Program-made: the position numbers and the translations under genes
From: Gemmatimonadota bacterium
GTDB lineage: Bacteria; Gemmatimonadota; Gemmatimonadetes; Gemmatimonadales; Gemmatimonadaceae
DNA: 40,477 nt
Assembly (NCBI GenBank): GCA_026387895.1
Contig: JAPLKT010000037.1
Location: 1-40,477 of the forward strand
Direction: 5' to 3'
Notes under the pieces: model-generated
The model's database searches: none
Seen by the model: only the letters and a program-made list of their open reading frames with translations
Told to the model about the DNA's origin: nothing
In this document: in pieces, positions 13,400 to 22,556 of the stretch
Layout of the letters: every line of letters starts with the position of its first letter
Position numbering within the stretch: position 1 is the first letter of the stretch

Positions 13400-15839
13400 C
13401 GTCTACCTCGACATCAGCCGGATCCACAACACTCCACTCATTGGTGCACTTGAGGCATTTGCGGAAACTGCCGCGCGTCTTGTTGCTCTTGGCCTCGGCG
13501 CCAATAAACCCGCAGTCCGGACAGGGTTCGTTCACCGGCTTGTCCCAGCAGACGAAATCGCAGTTCGGATAATTCTCGCACCCGTAGAACGCCTTGCCGC
13601 GCTTCTTCGAGCGGCGCGCGGCAATGTCACCGCCGTCCTTGGGGCACTTGACGCCAGTCGGCATTGACCGCGTGCCACGGCACTTCGGGAACGTGCTGCA
13701 CCCGAGGAACTCGCCACTCCGACCACGACGCACGACCATCATCTTGTCGCACAGGGTGCACGGATACTTGGTGAGCACAGGCGGCACACGCTCGCCCTTG
13801 AGCGGGCGCGTGTATTTGCAGGTCTTGGGATGATTCTCGCAGGCGACGAACGGGCCAAAGAATCCGCCCTTCGCCAGGAGCTTCCCGCCATCGAGCGGGC
13901 ACTTCTCGGTCTCGAGCGCACTGAGATCATGCGCGGCGTGAATGAGCCCTTCGTAGTTCACCGACGAGAGCGCGGTGTCGAACGGCCCCCAAAACTCGGT
14001 AAGCACGTCCACCCAGGGCATCTCCCCGCCTTCGACCTTGTCGAGCTCGCGTTCCATGCGAGCGGTGAAGGTCACATCGAACTCGTTGGGGAACTGCTTG
14101 ACCATCACCTTCTCCACGCTCTCGCCGAGCGGCGTGGGGAAGAAGCGGCGCTGCTCGAGCTCGGCGTAATGCCGCTCGGTGAGCGTGCTGATGATGCTCG
14201 CGTACGTGGACGGGCGGCCGATGCCGAGGCGTTCGAGCTCCTTCACGAGACTCGCTTCCGAATAACGCGGGGGCGGCTCAGTGAAATGCTGGGTCGGCTT
14301 TACTTCCGCGACCGGGACCTTCTCCCCTGGTTCAATCGCGGGGAGTGCCTGCTCGTCCTCAAGCGCCTTGGAGTCGCCTTCCTCGCGCGCCTCCTTGTAG
14401 AGCGAGAGGAAGCCCTGGAACTTGATGACGGAGCCGGTCGCGCGGAACAGATAGCGATGGTCAGCGCCGGCGAAATCAAAATCCACTGTGGTGGTATCGA
14501 ACACCGCCGGTGCCATCTGGCTCGCCATGAAGCGCTGCCAAATGAGCTGATACAGCTTGAACTGTTCGGGCGACAAATATTTCTGGACCGAATCCGGCGT
14601 GCGCACCGGGTCGGTGGGGCGGATGCCTTCGTGCGCGTCCTGCGCGTTCGTATCGCCCGCAGCGCCGTACATCATCGGCGCCTTGGCCAAGAAGGCTTCC
14701 GGGTATTGGGTTAACAAGAACTCGCGCGCCGCCGCCACTGCCGTCTCAGAAATACGGGTGGAGTCGGTACGCATGTAGGTGATCAGACCAATCGAGCCCT
14801 CCACCTTCCCCAGCTCGATGCCTTCGTACAGGTTCTGCGCCAACCGCATGGTGCGCTTTGAACCGTACCCGAGCTTCTTGGCCGCTTCCTGCTGCAGCGT
14901 GGACGTCTTGAACGGCTCCGCGGGATTCTTGCGGCGCTCACGACGCTTGATGTCGGTGACGTCGAAGATGTCGCGCGTGGCCACATCGGCAACGAGCGCA
15001 CGCGCAAGATCGCCATTCGGGATAGTCGGCTTGTTGCCGTCAAGATGATGCAACTTGGCGGTGAACGCCTGCCCGTCGTGCGACAGCGCCGCCGCGATTG
15101 TCCAATACTCGACGGGATTGAACGCACGGATCTCGCGCTCGCGTTCCACGAGAATGCGCAGCGCCACGGTCTGCACGCGGCCGGCACTCAAGCCCTTCTT
15201 GACGGTCTTCCAGAGCACCGGGCTCGCCTTGTAGCCGACCAGACGATCCAGCACACGACGCGCCTGCTGTGCATCGACCTTCTGCTGATTGATGTTACCC
15301 GCGCGCTCAATCGCACGATTCACCGCATCCTTGGTGATTTCGTGAAAGAGCACACGCTTGATCGGCGGCGCGTTCTTTCCCTTGATCTGGCTGTATACGT
15401 GCCACGCAATCGCCTCTCCCTCGCGATCAGGGTCGGTGGCGATGAACACGGCGCGTGAAATCTTGGCGGCCGCCTTCAACTCAGCGACAGTCTTCTCTTT
15501 GCCTGGAATCGTGACATAGTCGGGCTCGAACTGATCTTCGAGGTCGATGCCCAATGTTTTCGTCGGCAGATCGCGGATATGGCCCACGGTCGCCTTGACG
15601 GCGTAGCTCGAGCCGAGGTATTTGCCGATGGTCTTGGCCTTGGCGGGCGACTCGACGATTACGAGGGCCTTGCCGCTGGGTACGCCGGCTTCGACCTCTT
15701 CCTCGATTGTTTCGACCTCAGGCGCCTTTGCACGGCGCTTGGCGACGGCCTTCTTGGTGGCCGCGACCTTCTTGGTCGCGACCTTCTTCTTGGTGGCGAC
15801 CTTCGTCTTGGGTGCGGCAGCTTTCTTTTTGGTGGCCAT
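13386..15839 (-). CDS. topA: DNA topoisomerase I with histone-like N-terminal tail
   Basis: TopA relaxes negative supercoils by single-strand passage. The 817-aa product has a TOPRIM domain starting at ALVIVESPAKAKTIGKYLG with the acidic DPDREGEAIAWH motif. The toroidal core follows, with active-site Tyr355 in GLITYMRTDSTR. Several C-terminal Cys4 zinc ribbons are visible (CPLDGGK..CENHPKTC, CTLCDKM..CSTFPKC, CPKDGGD..CENYPNC, CPDCGF..CLKC). The first 45 residues are extra: a Lys/Ala/Val-rich tail with repeated ATKKK/VATKK units, like histone H1 or HU tails. The porin gene begins inside its last codons. The 112-base gap to aroK contains an AT-richer stretch with TATAGAG on the minus strand that could be a topA promoter. 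Confidence 0.95.
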   Translation of the reverse strand: MATKKKAAAPKTKVATKKKVATKKVAATKKAVAKRRAKAPEVETIEEEVEAGVPSGKALVIVESPAKAKTIGKYLGSSYAVKATVGHIRDLPTKTLGIDLEDQFEPDYVTIPGKEKTVAELKAAAKISRAVFIATDPDREGEAIAWHVYSQIKGKNAPPIKRVLFHEITKDAVNRAIERAGNINQQKVDAQQARRVLDRLVGYKASPVLWKTVKKGLSAGRVQTVALRILVEREREIRAFNPVEYWTIAAALSHDGQAFTAKLHHLDGNKPTIPNGDLARALVADVATRDIFDVTDIKRRERRKNPAEPFKTSTLQQEAAKKLGYGSKRTMRLAQNLYEGIELGKVEGSIGLITYMRTDSTRISETAVAAAREFLLTQYPEAFLAKAPMMYGAAGDTNAQDAHEGIRPTDPVRTPDSVQKYLSPEQFKLYQLIWQRFMASQMAPAVFDTTTVDFDFAGADHRYLFRATGSVIKFQGFLSLYKEAREEGDSKALEDEQALPAIEPGEKVPVAEVKPTQHFTEPPPRYSEASLVKELERLGIGRPSTYASIISTLTERHYAELEQRRFFPTPLGESVEKVMVKQFPNEFDVTFTARMERELDKVEGGEMPWVDVLTEFWGPFDTALSSVNYEGLIHAAHDLSALETEKCPLDGGKLLAKGGFFGPFVACENHPKTCKYTRPLKGERVPPVLTKYPCTLCDKMMVVRRGRSGEFLGCSTFPKCRGTRSMPTGVKCPKDGGDIAARRSKKRGKAFYGCENYPNCDFVCWDKPVNEPCPDCGFIGAEAKSNKTRGSFRKCLKCTNEWSVVDPADVEVDGAAR

Positions 15840-15951
15840 GAATCGTATGAAGAGCCCCGTGCGACGACCGTCTGGGCGGCGGCCTCCGTTTTGGGGCGGA
15901 CACTCTATAGTTGTAGCACTACCCTAATAACGACCTATGCTAGTCCGGGTT

Positions 15952-16455
15952 TCAGTCCCCCGCAAGCACTACTATGGTAGCAACAACCTCATCAAGCGAC
16001 ATCATTTCAGTGCTAACTGTATGATTTGCTTGCAGATAGCCTGATTCTCGCGCTGCCTCTAACTTGCGGAGTTCCGCCAGCGGATTAGCCCGAATTAGCA
16101 GCGGGCGAGCGGCTTGTTCGGCTCCCATTCGGGCGAGAGCGGTCACCGGACTTACCTTCAGGTACACGACGACCGAACAGCTTTTGACCGTCTCGTGACA
16201 CCCCGGGTTCGCCATCCAACCGCCCCCGGGGGCAAGCACCATCCCTGATTGCACGGCGAGCTCGCGCGTGAGTGCCAGCTCCTGCTCGCGGAACCAGGGC
16301 TCGCCACGATCGGCAAAGAGCTGGGCCACGGATGCCCCTTCGCGCCGTTCGATTTCACGATCAAAATCGACGAATGGGCGCCCGAGCCGCTTGGCAACTG
16401 CGCGCCCCACCGTGCTCTTTCCGCTCCCCGGCAACCCGACGAGCACGAGATGCAA
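15952..16455 (-). CDS. aroK: Shikimate kinase
   Basis: AroK phosphorylates shikimate with ATP in the cytoplasmic chorismate pathway. Motifs: P-loop GLPGSGKST (residues 7-15), DFDREIE (shikimate-binding Asp, about 30-36), FREQE, the glycine-rich LAPGGGW and the lid motif RPLL. I infer a TTG start at 16455, giving MHLVLVGLPGSGKS, the usual distance to the P-loop and a 167-aa enzyme. The only in-frame ATG, at 16569, would add 38 residues and overlap aroC by 95 bases. The TTG lies 19 bases after the aroC stop. The start choice is inference; the family call is firm. Together with aroC it supplies consecutive parts of aromatic amino acid synthesis downstream of pilQ. Confidence 0.88.
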   Translation of the reverse strand: MHLVLVGLPGSGKSTVGRAVAKRLGRPFVDFDREIERREGASVAQLFADRGEPWFREQELALTRELAVQSGMVLAPGGGWMANPGCHETVKSCSVVVYLKVSPVTALARMGAEQAARPLLIRANPLAELRKLEAARESGYLQANHTVSTEMMSLDEVVATIVVLAGD

Positions 16456-16474
16456 CGCGAGTCGCGCGGGAGCC

Positions 16475-17648
16475 TCAGCGCAGTCGCGTCGCAACGTGCA
16501 CGAGATAGGCGTCGTAGTTGCGACGCAACTCACCGATTGAGTCGCCGCCAAACTTTTCAACGAACGCATCGGCCATCACGAGCGCGGTCATTGCCTCAGC
16601 GATCACGCCCATCGCAGGGACCGCGGTGACATCGCTCCGCTCGGCTGCAGCCTCGGCTGGCGCCGCCGTCTTGGTGTCGATGGTGTGCAGTGGGCGCATC
16701 AACGTGCTAATCGGCTTCATCGCGACTTTGATCACGAGTGGCTCGCCGCTCGTCATCCCACCTTCGAGTCCGCCGGCGCGATTTGTCACGCGACGCACGT
16801 TGCCGGTGCGCGGCGATTCGGGCGCCATCTCAATTTCGTCGTGAACCTCGGCGCCGGTGCGGCGCGCGGCCTCGAACCCCATGCCGATCTCCACGCCCTT
16901 CACGGCGGGGATGCTCATCAGTGCGGCGCCCAACCGTCCATCGAGCTTCCGATCCCAGCTCACGTGCGAACCGAGTCCCACGGGGAGCCCGTCGACAACG
17001 ACTTCGCAGATCCCGCCGAGCGTGTTGCCCTCTTTTTTGGCGAGATCAATGCGCGCGATCATCGCGGCTTCAGCGGCAGCGTCGAGCGTACGCAGTGGCG
17101 ACCCGTCGGCAGCGGCGTTGATATCCGTTGGCATCGGATTCGGGCGGGTGGCGTCGACCCCAGGTTGCACCGCCAATGCGGACGCCGAACTCGGCGAGCA
17201 AACGACGCGCTACAGCTCCCGCGGCCACGCGGGCCGTGGTCTCGCGCGCCGACGCGCGCTCGAGGATGTCGCGTGCATCGTCTCGGTCGTACTTGAGGAC
17301 GCCGGTGAGGTCCGCATGGCCTGGGCGCACGCGCGTGACTTGGCGCTTGCGTCCTTCGGCTGTGGCGTCCTCGTCACGAGGTGCGGCGTCCATGATGGCT
17401 TCCCAGTTTTTCCAGTCGCTGTTGCGGATCAGCATCGCGATTGGTGAGCCGATGGTCTGGCCCGCGGAGAGGAACTCGGCGCGGTCAGTTTCGATCTGCA
17501 TGCGGCGGCCGCGTCCGTACCCTTGTTGACGACGGGCGAGCTGCGTGTCGATATCCTCAGCGCACAGAGGGAGTCCCGCCGGGACTCCCTCGATGAGACT
17601 CACCAGTGCTTTGCCATGCGATTCGCCGGCGGTAACGAAACGAATCAC
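16475..17648 (-). pseudogene. aroC: Chorismate synthase, interrupted by a frameshift
   Basis: Chorismate synthase converts EPSP to chorismate using reduced FMN. Both halves are well conserved but lie in different frames. The first (17648 to about 17155) starts at GTG with [12 protein letters not shown] and holds the catalytic His of SHG and of RVRPGHADL. The second (about 17160 to 16475) continues [15 protein letters not shown] and holds GSHVSWDRKLDGRL, NRAGGLEGGMTSGEPL and a normal C-terminus. The switch, around 17150-17165, needs one base skipped or two (plus multiples of three) restored. The joint also looks about three or four residues shorter than usual between EFGVRIG and GVDA, so a small deletion is as likely as one wrong base. 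Total length (about 390 aa) is otherwise normal. The GTG start overlaps the pilQ stop (GTGA). It may be functional in the cell if this is a sequence error. Confidence 0.88.
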
Positions 17649-19630
17649 GGCGTCTTGATTGGACGGACGATTTCGCCGTCGTCGATGATGCGCGGGGTAA
17701 TCAAGATGAGCAGATCCTGTTTGCGCTCGATGGTTTCGGTTTCTGAGAAGAGACGACCGAGCCCCGGAAGGTTCATGAGGAATGGGATGCCACGCCGATT
17801 GCGCGACACCTGCGTCTGCGTAAGACCGCCGATGACCGCAGTTTCGCCGTCACCAACGAGCACTTCGTTACGGCTGAAGCGTTTGTTGATCGTCGGTCCG
17901 GCGACGGTGGCACCGGCGAGCGACTGTTGCTCGGCGTACACCGACATCAGCACCTGATGATTTGCAGTCACATGCGGAGTCACGCGCAGTGTGATGCCGA
18001 CGTCTTGCCGCTGCTGCTGTGGGCCGGACGATGTGAGCTGCCCTGGAACTGTCGGCGGGGTGAGCAGATACGCGATCTGCGTGCCGGCGAACAGTTCAGC
18101 TTCGCGGTTGTCGACCGTTGTGGTGCTCGGCTCGGCCTGCACGTCCGACAGCTGTTGCTCGCTGAGCGCGTCGAGGAACGAGGTCAGGTTGAAGCCGCCG
18201 AGCGTCATGTTATAGATGAGCGCCAGCGACGACGTGGATTTGTAGGCACGACTCGCATTGGCGACTCCGGCGAGTCCATCACCGGAAATATTGACACGGA
18301 AATCACCCGGCACCACGGCCTCGCCATTCATACGCGGGAGCACCGCGTTGCTGTAGGCGCTGGCCGACCCGAGGTCGTAGCTGATGCCGAGCTGTTCGGT
18401 TCCCGTGCGATCGACGGCAATGATTTTCGCCTTGATCGCGACTTGCGGGGTGCGCACATCGAGGTCGCGGATATAGCTCGCGATGTCGGCGAGGCGCCCA
18501 GGGGTCTCGGTCACAATGACGGAGTTCGTTTTTTCGTCGAAGCTCACCACGCCGCGCGAGCTGCAGGTCACACCGACGCCACCGCCTACGGCCCCACTCG
18601 CGGGCGCCGCAGTGCCGGCACCCGACGTGCTCGACCCGAAGGCGTCAGGCACTGGTGGCTTCGGCGCACCGCTGGCAGCGCCGCCAGCGCCGCCAGCGCC
18701 GCCACACCCGGCACCCAAGAGCTGGCGTACGGTGGAGGCCATGGTTTCAGCCTTCGCGTAGTTCACTTGAATGACCTGTGTCTGCACAGGCTCCACGCGC
18801 TGCTTGTCGGCGATGTTGGAATAGCTGTCGATCGTAATGATTCCCGAAGGTTCAACCACGAGGGACAGTCCTTGCGACGACAAGATGCTCTTCAGCGCGA
18901 GGTCCCACGGTTGATCCCTGATGTCGGCGGTGACGAATCCGTCGACCTGCCGTCCCACGACGATTGTGCGCCCGCTGAACTGCGCGAAACTGGTAATGAC
19001 ATCCCGGATGTGCGTTTCCTGGAAGGTCACGGTGATTTGGCGTTCCGGCGACTTTTGCGCGGTCTCCGGGGAACTTTGAGCGCTTGTGGGACGAGGCGTA
19101 GCCTTGGGGTCCTCTGCGGCGACGGCACGGCCTGCCACCGCGACGGCACGGCCTGCCACCGCGGCTCGCGGAGCCGGCGCGGTGCCGGCTGCGAGATTCC
19201 ATGCGGGAAACTGATCGGGACCCGCGACGGAGATGCGGATCTCCTTCTCGCCGCGCGCAATCGTGTACTCTCGCGCACCGTCGAGATCGAGCACCACTCG
19301 CACGATGCCCGGCTTGTACTGGGCGAGTCGCACATTGGTGATGCCACCGCGTGCGATTTTGTCGTACAAGCGCGCGGCAACGCCAAGGGTGGCACCGCGC
19401 AGGTCGACCACAATGCGGCGTGGAGCCTCAAGTGTGAAGTCGAACACTTCAATCGGGCCTTCGATTGCGATGACAACGTCGGCGCGCCCTGTGCCTGGTG
19501 TCACGCTCACGGCCGTGACGCTCCCCGGAGCATTATCGCGCTTCGAATGCTCGGCGTCGGCACGGCGTGTGCCGAACACAGTGAGCAGGCACGCAGCCGA
19601 CAGCGCCGCGATGTGACGGACTCGCGTCAT
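17645..19630 (-). CDS. pilQ: Type IV pilus secretin PilQ
   Basis: PilQ forms the outer-membrane channel through which the pilus fibre passes. The 661-aa product has a signal peptide, an AMIN domain (about residues 38-130, [21 protein letters not shown]), and a low-complexity Ala/Arg/Val and Ser/Pro/Thr linker. It has an STN/N0 domain starting [18 protein letters not shown], an N1-type segment ([21 protein letters not shown]) and the secretin core. Core motifs visible are [60 protein letters not shown] and [25 protein letters not shown] Gly/Ala/Ser/Pro-rich insert of about 55 residues follows the N1 segment. The ATG overlaps the pilP stop (ATGA), and its TGA overlaps the aroC GTG start. Confidence 0.95.
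   Translation of the reverse strand: MTRVRHIAALSAACLLTVFGTRRADAEHSKRDNAPGSVTAVSVTPGTGRADVVIAIEGPIEVFDFTLEAPRRIVVDLRGATLGVAARLYDKIARGGITNVRLAQYKPGIVRVVLDLDGAREYTIARGEKEIRISVAGPDQFPAWNLAAGTAPAPRAAVAGRAVAVAGRAVAAEDPKATPRPTSAQSSPETAQKSPERQITVTFQETHIRDVITSFAQFSGRTIVVGRQVDGFVTADIRDQPWDLALKSILSSQGLSLVVEPSGIITIDSYSNIADKQRVEPVQTQVIQVNYAKAETMASTVRQLLGAGCGGAGGAGGAASGAPKPPVPDAFGSSTSGAGTAAPASGAVGGGVGVTCSSRGVVSFDEKTNSVIVTETPGRLADIASYIRDLDVRTPQVAIKAKIIAVDRTGTEQLGISYDLGSASAYSNAVLPRMNGEAVVPGDFRVNISGDGLAGVANASRAYKSTSSLALIYNMTLGGFNLTSFLDALSEQQLSDVQAEPSTTTVDNREAELFAGTQIAYLLTPPTVPGQLTSSGPQQQRQDVGITLRVTPHVTANHQVLMSVYAEQQSLAGATVAGPTINKRFSRNEVLVGDGETAVIGGLTQTQVSRNRRGIPFLMNLPGLGRLFSETETIERKQDLLILITPRIIDDGEIVRPIKTP
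19119..19160 (-). repeat. Two perfect 21-bp tandem repeats in the pilQ linker
   Basis: Two head-to-tail copies (19119-19139 and 19140-19160) encode a doubled AVAGRAV in the linker between the AMIN and STN domains of PilQ. The unit is seven codons, so copy-number change keeps the frame. Confidence 0.9.
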
Positions 19631-20109
19631 TGCGGTCTCCTTGGAGTAGAACCATTGGCGTCCTTCTTCGGCGTCTTGTCCATAACGAGCACCTGCTGAC
19701 GGCTCATCCCGAACTCGTCCACCGCGAAGGTGATGTCTTGTTGCCCAATCTTTGCGACCTTCATGCGCCCAAGCACCGTGCCAACCATGACCCGGTACGT
19801 CTGACCGTTCGAGCCGTCGGCGAGGATGGCCACCGAGCGTCGCGGGGTTTCCGTGTCGTAGATCACGCCGAGGAGCGAGAGATCGGCAAGGAAAGGGCGT
19901 AGTTCGCCGGTCGACATGAGCGATACGAACGGATCGCGCCGGCCAGTGCTGCTGTAGTTATAGACTTCGCGCACGACGACCCCAGCCGCGGTGTCCTGCA
20001 CGGCGTCGGTGGGCTTGACGCGTAACTTGGCCGCCTGTGTTCCCTGGGCCAGAGCCACGACGGAAACAATCGGCAGCAGCACGAGGGCGCGGCGTAGGGA
20101 TGACGTCAT
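19627..20109 (-). CDS. pilP: PilP-like pilus assembly protein
   Basis: The 160-aa product has an N-terminal signal peptide (LVLLPIVSVVALAQG, cleavage near TQA). The body contains GRRDPFVSL, LSLLGVIYD, RRSVAILADGSNGQTYRVMVGTVLGRMKVAKIGQQDITFAV and EFG, matching the PilP pattern: an (R)DPF motif followed by a small beta-domain carrying L-x-G-x-x-x and a GxxxGxxxGxV-like turn. PilP links the inner-membrane PilN/PilO pair to PilQ across the periplasm. No canonical lipobox Cys is visible, unlike classical lipoprotein PilP. Position between pilO and pilQ supports the call. The start overlaps the pilO stop and the stop overlaps the pilQ start, both as ATGA. Confidence 0.82.
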   Translation of the reverse strand: MTSSLRRALVLLPIVSVVALAQGTQAAKLRVKPTDAVQDTAAGVVVREVYNYSSTGRRDPFVSLMSTGELRPFLADLSLLGVIYDTETPRRSVAILADGSNGQTYRVMVGTVLGRMKVAKIGQQDITFAVDEFGMSRQQVLVMDKTPKKDANGSTPRRPQ

Positions 20110-20756
20110 CCGCCACCAGCCTTTGCCACTTTCGCGGCGGGCGCTGCCGTCTTCGGTTTCGGCTTGGGTTTCGGTGGCGCGGTACGCACGACGGCAGTCT
20201 GCAACTCAAATATTGCATCCAAGTTCTGCTTGCCGCGCGTGACCTTCGTGGTCGCCGTGTTTTGGACAGTGAGATGCAAGTTCACCGGCGCGACAATCCT
20301 CGGCAGCGACCCAATATTCGCGAGCACGGCAGCAAGGTCATGATAGGGTCCGGTGAGCCGCATGCGGTAGCGATGTGTATCGAACAGTTCCCCTTCGACG
20401 ACAGGAAGCGGTTCGACGGTGCCGATATCGAGATTCGCACGACGCGCCGAGTTAGAGATTTGGTCGATAAGCGCCGACACCTCTGCTCCGTCTGGCACCA
20501 GCGTGCGCAGCGTGGCAAGATCCGCTCGGCTTCGAGCGGTGGCCGCGTCGACTTGTTTGCTGTTCCCCTTGGCGATTTCTGTTTTCGCGACCGTATTCAC
20601 ACCCTCGACGACGACGATCCGCGCACGCAGTGCCTGGATCTCGAGACGCTTTGGTTCGAAGACGGTGTACCAGTAGCCTCCCGCGACCGCAACGCCGAGG
20701 AAACCGAGGACGAAGAGCCGCTGCCCGCGCGGATCGGTGGGAAGTGCGAGTGCCAT
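20106..20756 (-). CDS. pilO: Type IV pilus inner-membrane protein PilO
   Basis: The 216-aa product has one N-terminal membrane helix (LFVLGFLGVAVAGGYWYTVF, about residues 14-33). A coiled-coil region follows (EIQALRARIVVVEGVN to TARSRADLATLRTLVPD), then a ferredoxin-like periplasmic domain containing ISNSARRANLDI and YRMRLTGPYHDLAAVLANIGSLPRIV, characteristic of PilO. The C-terminus is a Pro/Lys/Ala-rich tail (PKPKPKPK). PilO dimerises with PilN and binds PilP. Its ATG shares one base with the pilN TGA, and its stop overlaps pilP. Confidence 0.92.
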   Translation of the reverse strand: MALALPTDPRGQRLFVLGFLGVAVAGGYWYTVFEPKRLEIQALRARIVVVEGVNTVAKTEIAKGNSKQVDAATARSRADLATLRTLVPDGAEVSALIDQISNSARRANLDIGTVEPLPVVEGELFDTHRYRMRLTGPYHDLAAVLANIGSLPRIVAPVNLHLTVQNTATTKVTRGKQNLDAIFELQTAVVRTAPPKPKPKPKTAAPAAKVAKAGGG

Positions 20757-21505
20757 CAGGGACGCTCCGTCACGCGGAAGGGCGCTCGTCGGATGGCCGA
20801 AGCATCTGGTTGCTGGTAGCGCATCTCGAGCGTGAACTGCGTGGCTTCCTTCCCGGACTGAACCGCGACCAGTTCGGTTTTCATGAGATGGACATCCAGC
20901 AAGAACGGGGACGCCTCGAGTTCTTTCCAGAATCGAGTGATCGCCTGGACGTCTACGGTCTGTCCAACAATCGTGAGCTTCAGGTCTTGGGATGCTTTGA
21001 GTGTGCTGTCCGCGACTGCCGCAACCTTTGCGGCATCAGCGCTCGTGAAGAGCCCCGCGTCGATTTCGGGGGTCATCGAGGCCACGGCGCTGGTCTGCTG
21101 GATTGAGATCAGCCATGTGTAGTTCGGGAGCGCGCGACTCACGGCTTCGAGCACGTGCGGCCAGACGAAACGCGAGTCGTCGATTCTATTGACGATCCGC
21201 AGTTGGCGCGCGACCGAGTCACGCACGGCGACTGCGATGGTGCGCTGCGTGATGACTTGGGCGAAGCGCAGCGAATCGCTGTGCGCTTTCGCTTCGCGTG
21301 CCTTCACGTCGACGTAGCTTTTTTGCTGCACGTACCACATCCCCGCAACGGCACAGAGGCCGGCGACAAAGAGCGCAATCGAACCCACGAGCAGTCGGTC
21401 GATCTGAAAGCGGGAGACCAGTTCACGGAACGCCTCACCGACCTCCATGTTGGCGGGCGACGGCTGCTTGCGTTGTGCGGCTGGGATCAGGTTGATCTCG
21501 ATCAT
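20756..21505 (-). CDS. pilN: Type IV pilus assembly protein PilN
   Basis: The 249-aa product begins MIEINLIP, the short cytoplasmic INLxP motif that inserts into a groove of PilM. A single membrane helix (about residues 37-58), a coiled coil and a periplasmic alpha/beta domain follow, with LPNYTWLISI and LTIVGQTVDVQAITRFWKELE (the PilN fold). The N-terminus before the helix is longer than in Pseudomonas PilN by about 15 residues. It starts 7 bases after the pilM stop and its TGA overlaps the pilO ATG by one base, so translation is probably coupled. Confidence 0.92.
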   Translation of the reverse strand: MIEINLIPAAQRKQPSPANMEVGEAFRELVSRFQIDRLLVGSIALFVAGLCAVAGMWYVQQKSYVDVKAREAKAHSDSLRFAQVITQRTIAVAVRDSVARQLRIVNRIDDSRFVWPHVLEAVSRALPNYTWLISIQQTSAVASMTPEIDAGLFTSADAAKVAAVADSTLKASQDLKLTIVGQTVDVQAITRFWKELEASPFLLDVHLMKTELVAVQSGKEATQFTLEMRYQQPDASAIRRAPFRVTERP

Positions 21506-21512
21506 CGGGTGC

Positions 21513-22556
21513 TCACTGGTTCTGGCGCAGGGCCAGTCCGATAGGGAGCATCAAGAGCGGGGCAATCTCGTCGGCCACGAGGCCGTCGAGCGCCCCATCC
21601 ATCACGTGGAGATTCCCGAGGGCGTTTGCATGTTCAATGGCGATGCCGAGCCGCTGGCCTAGCAGGTCGTCGAGTCCTGGAATGCGCGAGCCGCCGCCGC
21701 ACAGAAACATCGTGCGCAATGCGCCGCCGTTCCGCGCATTCGTCTCCAAAAAGGAAATGGCGCGATCGATCCCGGCGATGATGTCCTCACCGCGCACGGC
21801 GACGACCGCGTCGAGAGCTTTCGTTTTGTCGTAGCCTTGAAGGAGCGCCGCGGCATCGTCGAGCGACAGCCCCCAGTCTTTCTGCAAATCCTCGCGGAAC
21901 TTGCGTGTCCCGACGGTGATGTCGCGCGTGAGAATCGGCACGCCGTCGTCGAGGATATTGATATTGGTGACTTCGTGCCCGATGTTGAGCAGCGCGACCA
22001 TCCCCGTCAGGGCGTCCGGATGATTCAACGCGAAAGCATTGTGCAGCGCGAACGCTTCCACATCGACGAGGGACGGTTCGAGCCCCGCTTCGCCAAGCAC
22101 GCGCATTTTGGACTCCACGAGCTCCCGTTTCGCGGCCACCAGCAGCACCTGCATCTGCGGGCCGGTCGCATCAGGATCGAGGATTTGGAAATCCAGTTCG
22201 ACGGACTCCATGTCGAAGGGGACGTGCTGTTCCGCCTCCCAGCGCATCAGCTCACGTGCCTGGTGTTCCTTGACGCGTTCAATTTGGATTTTTTTAATGA
22301 TGACGTCGCGCCCCCCAACGGCGACCACGACCTCCTTCGTCGTGACCCCCGCTTCTACGAGCGCGGCCGCAATCGCCTCGGACACGATACCGGGGTCCAT
22401 GATCTCCCCCTCGACAATCGCATCAGCCATCAGCGGCACGATGACAACCTTGGTGATTCTGGGCTCGCGTTTCCCGTGATCAATCACGACCACTTTTATG
22501 AGGCCGGAACCGATATCGAGACCCACGGTTGTCTTCTTGCGCTGTAAAAATGACAT
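21513..22556 (-). CDS. pilM: Type IV pilus assembly ATPase-like protein PilM
   Basis: PilM is a cytoplasmic, FtsA/actin-like protein that binds the PilN N-terminus and links the assembly platform to the membrane. The 347-aa product from ATG 22556 shows VGLDIGSGLIKVV (phosphate-1 loop), EEMRWEAE-like RWEAEQHVPFDME, LLNIGHEVTNINI (phosphate-2) and FLCGGGSRIPGLDDLL (adenosine motif). The upstream in-frame extension to 22748 is unlike any PilM and was rejected. No clear Shine-Dalgarno is visible before 22556. Spacing to pilN is 7 bases. If the pilX-like gene ends at 22727, the 170 bases before pilM may include its own promoter. Confidence 0.94.
   Translation of the reverse strand: MSFLQRKKTTVGLDIGSGLIKVVVIDHGKREPRITKVVIVPLMADAIVEGEIMDPGIVSEAIAAALVEAGVTTKEVVVAVGGRDVIIKKIQIERVKEHQARELMRWEAEQHVPFDMESVELDFQILDPDATGPQMQVLLVAAKRELVESKMRVLGEAGLEPSLVDVEAFALHNAFALNHPDALTGMVALLNIGHEVTNINILDDGVPILTRDITVGTRKFREDLQKDWGLSLDDAAALLQGYDKTKALDAVVAVRGEDIIAGIDRAISFLETNARNGGALRTMFLCGGGSRIPGLDDLLGQRLGIAIEHANALGNLHVMDGALDGLVADEIAPLLMLPIGLALRQNQ

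Noticed and set aside
16456-16569. ATG start of aroK at 16569
   Set aside because: It would add 38 residues before the P-loop and overlap aroC by 95 bases; the TTG at 16455 gives the normal family length.
17100-17200. Programmed ribosomal frameshift in aroC
   Set aside because: No slippery heptamer or downstream structure is evident, and the joint looks short of residues; an error or deletion is simpler.
17927-19699. 590-codon plus-strand frame opposite pilQ
   Set aside because: Antisense shadow; PilQ is certain by motifs and context.
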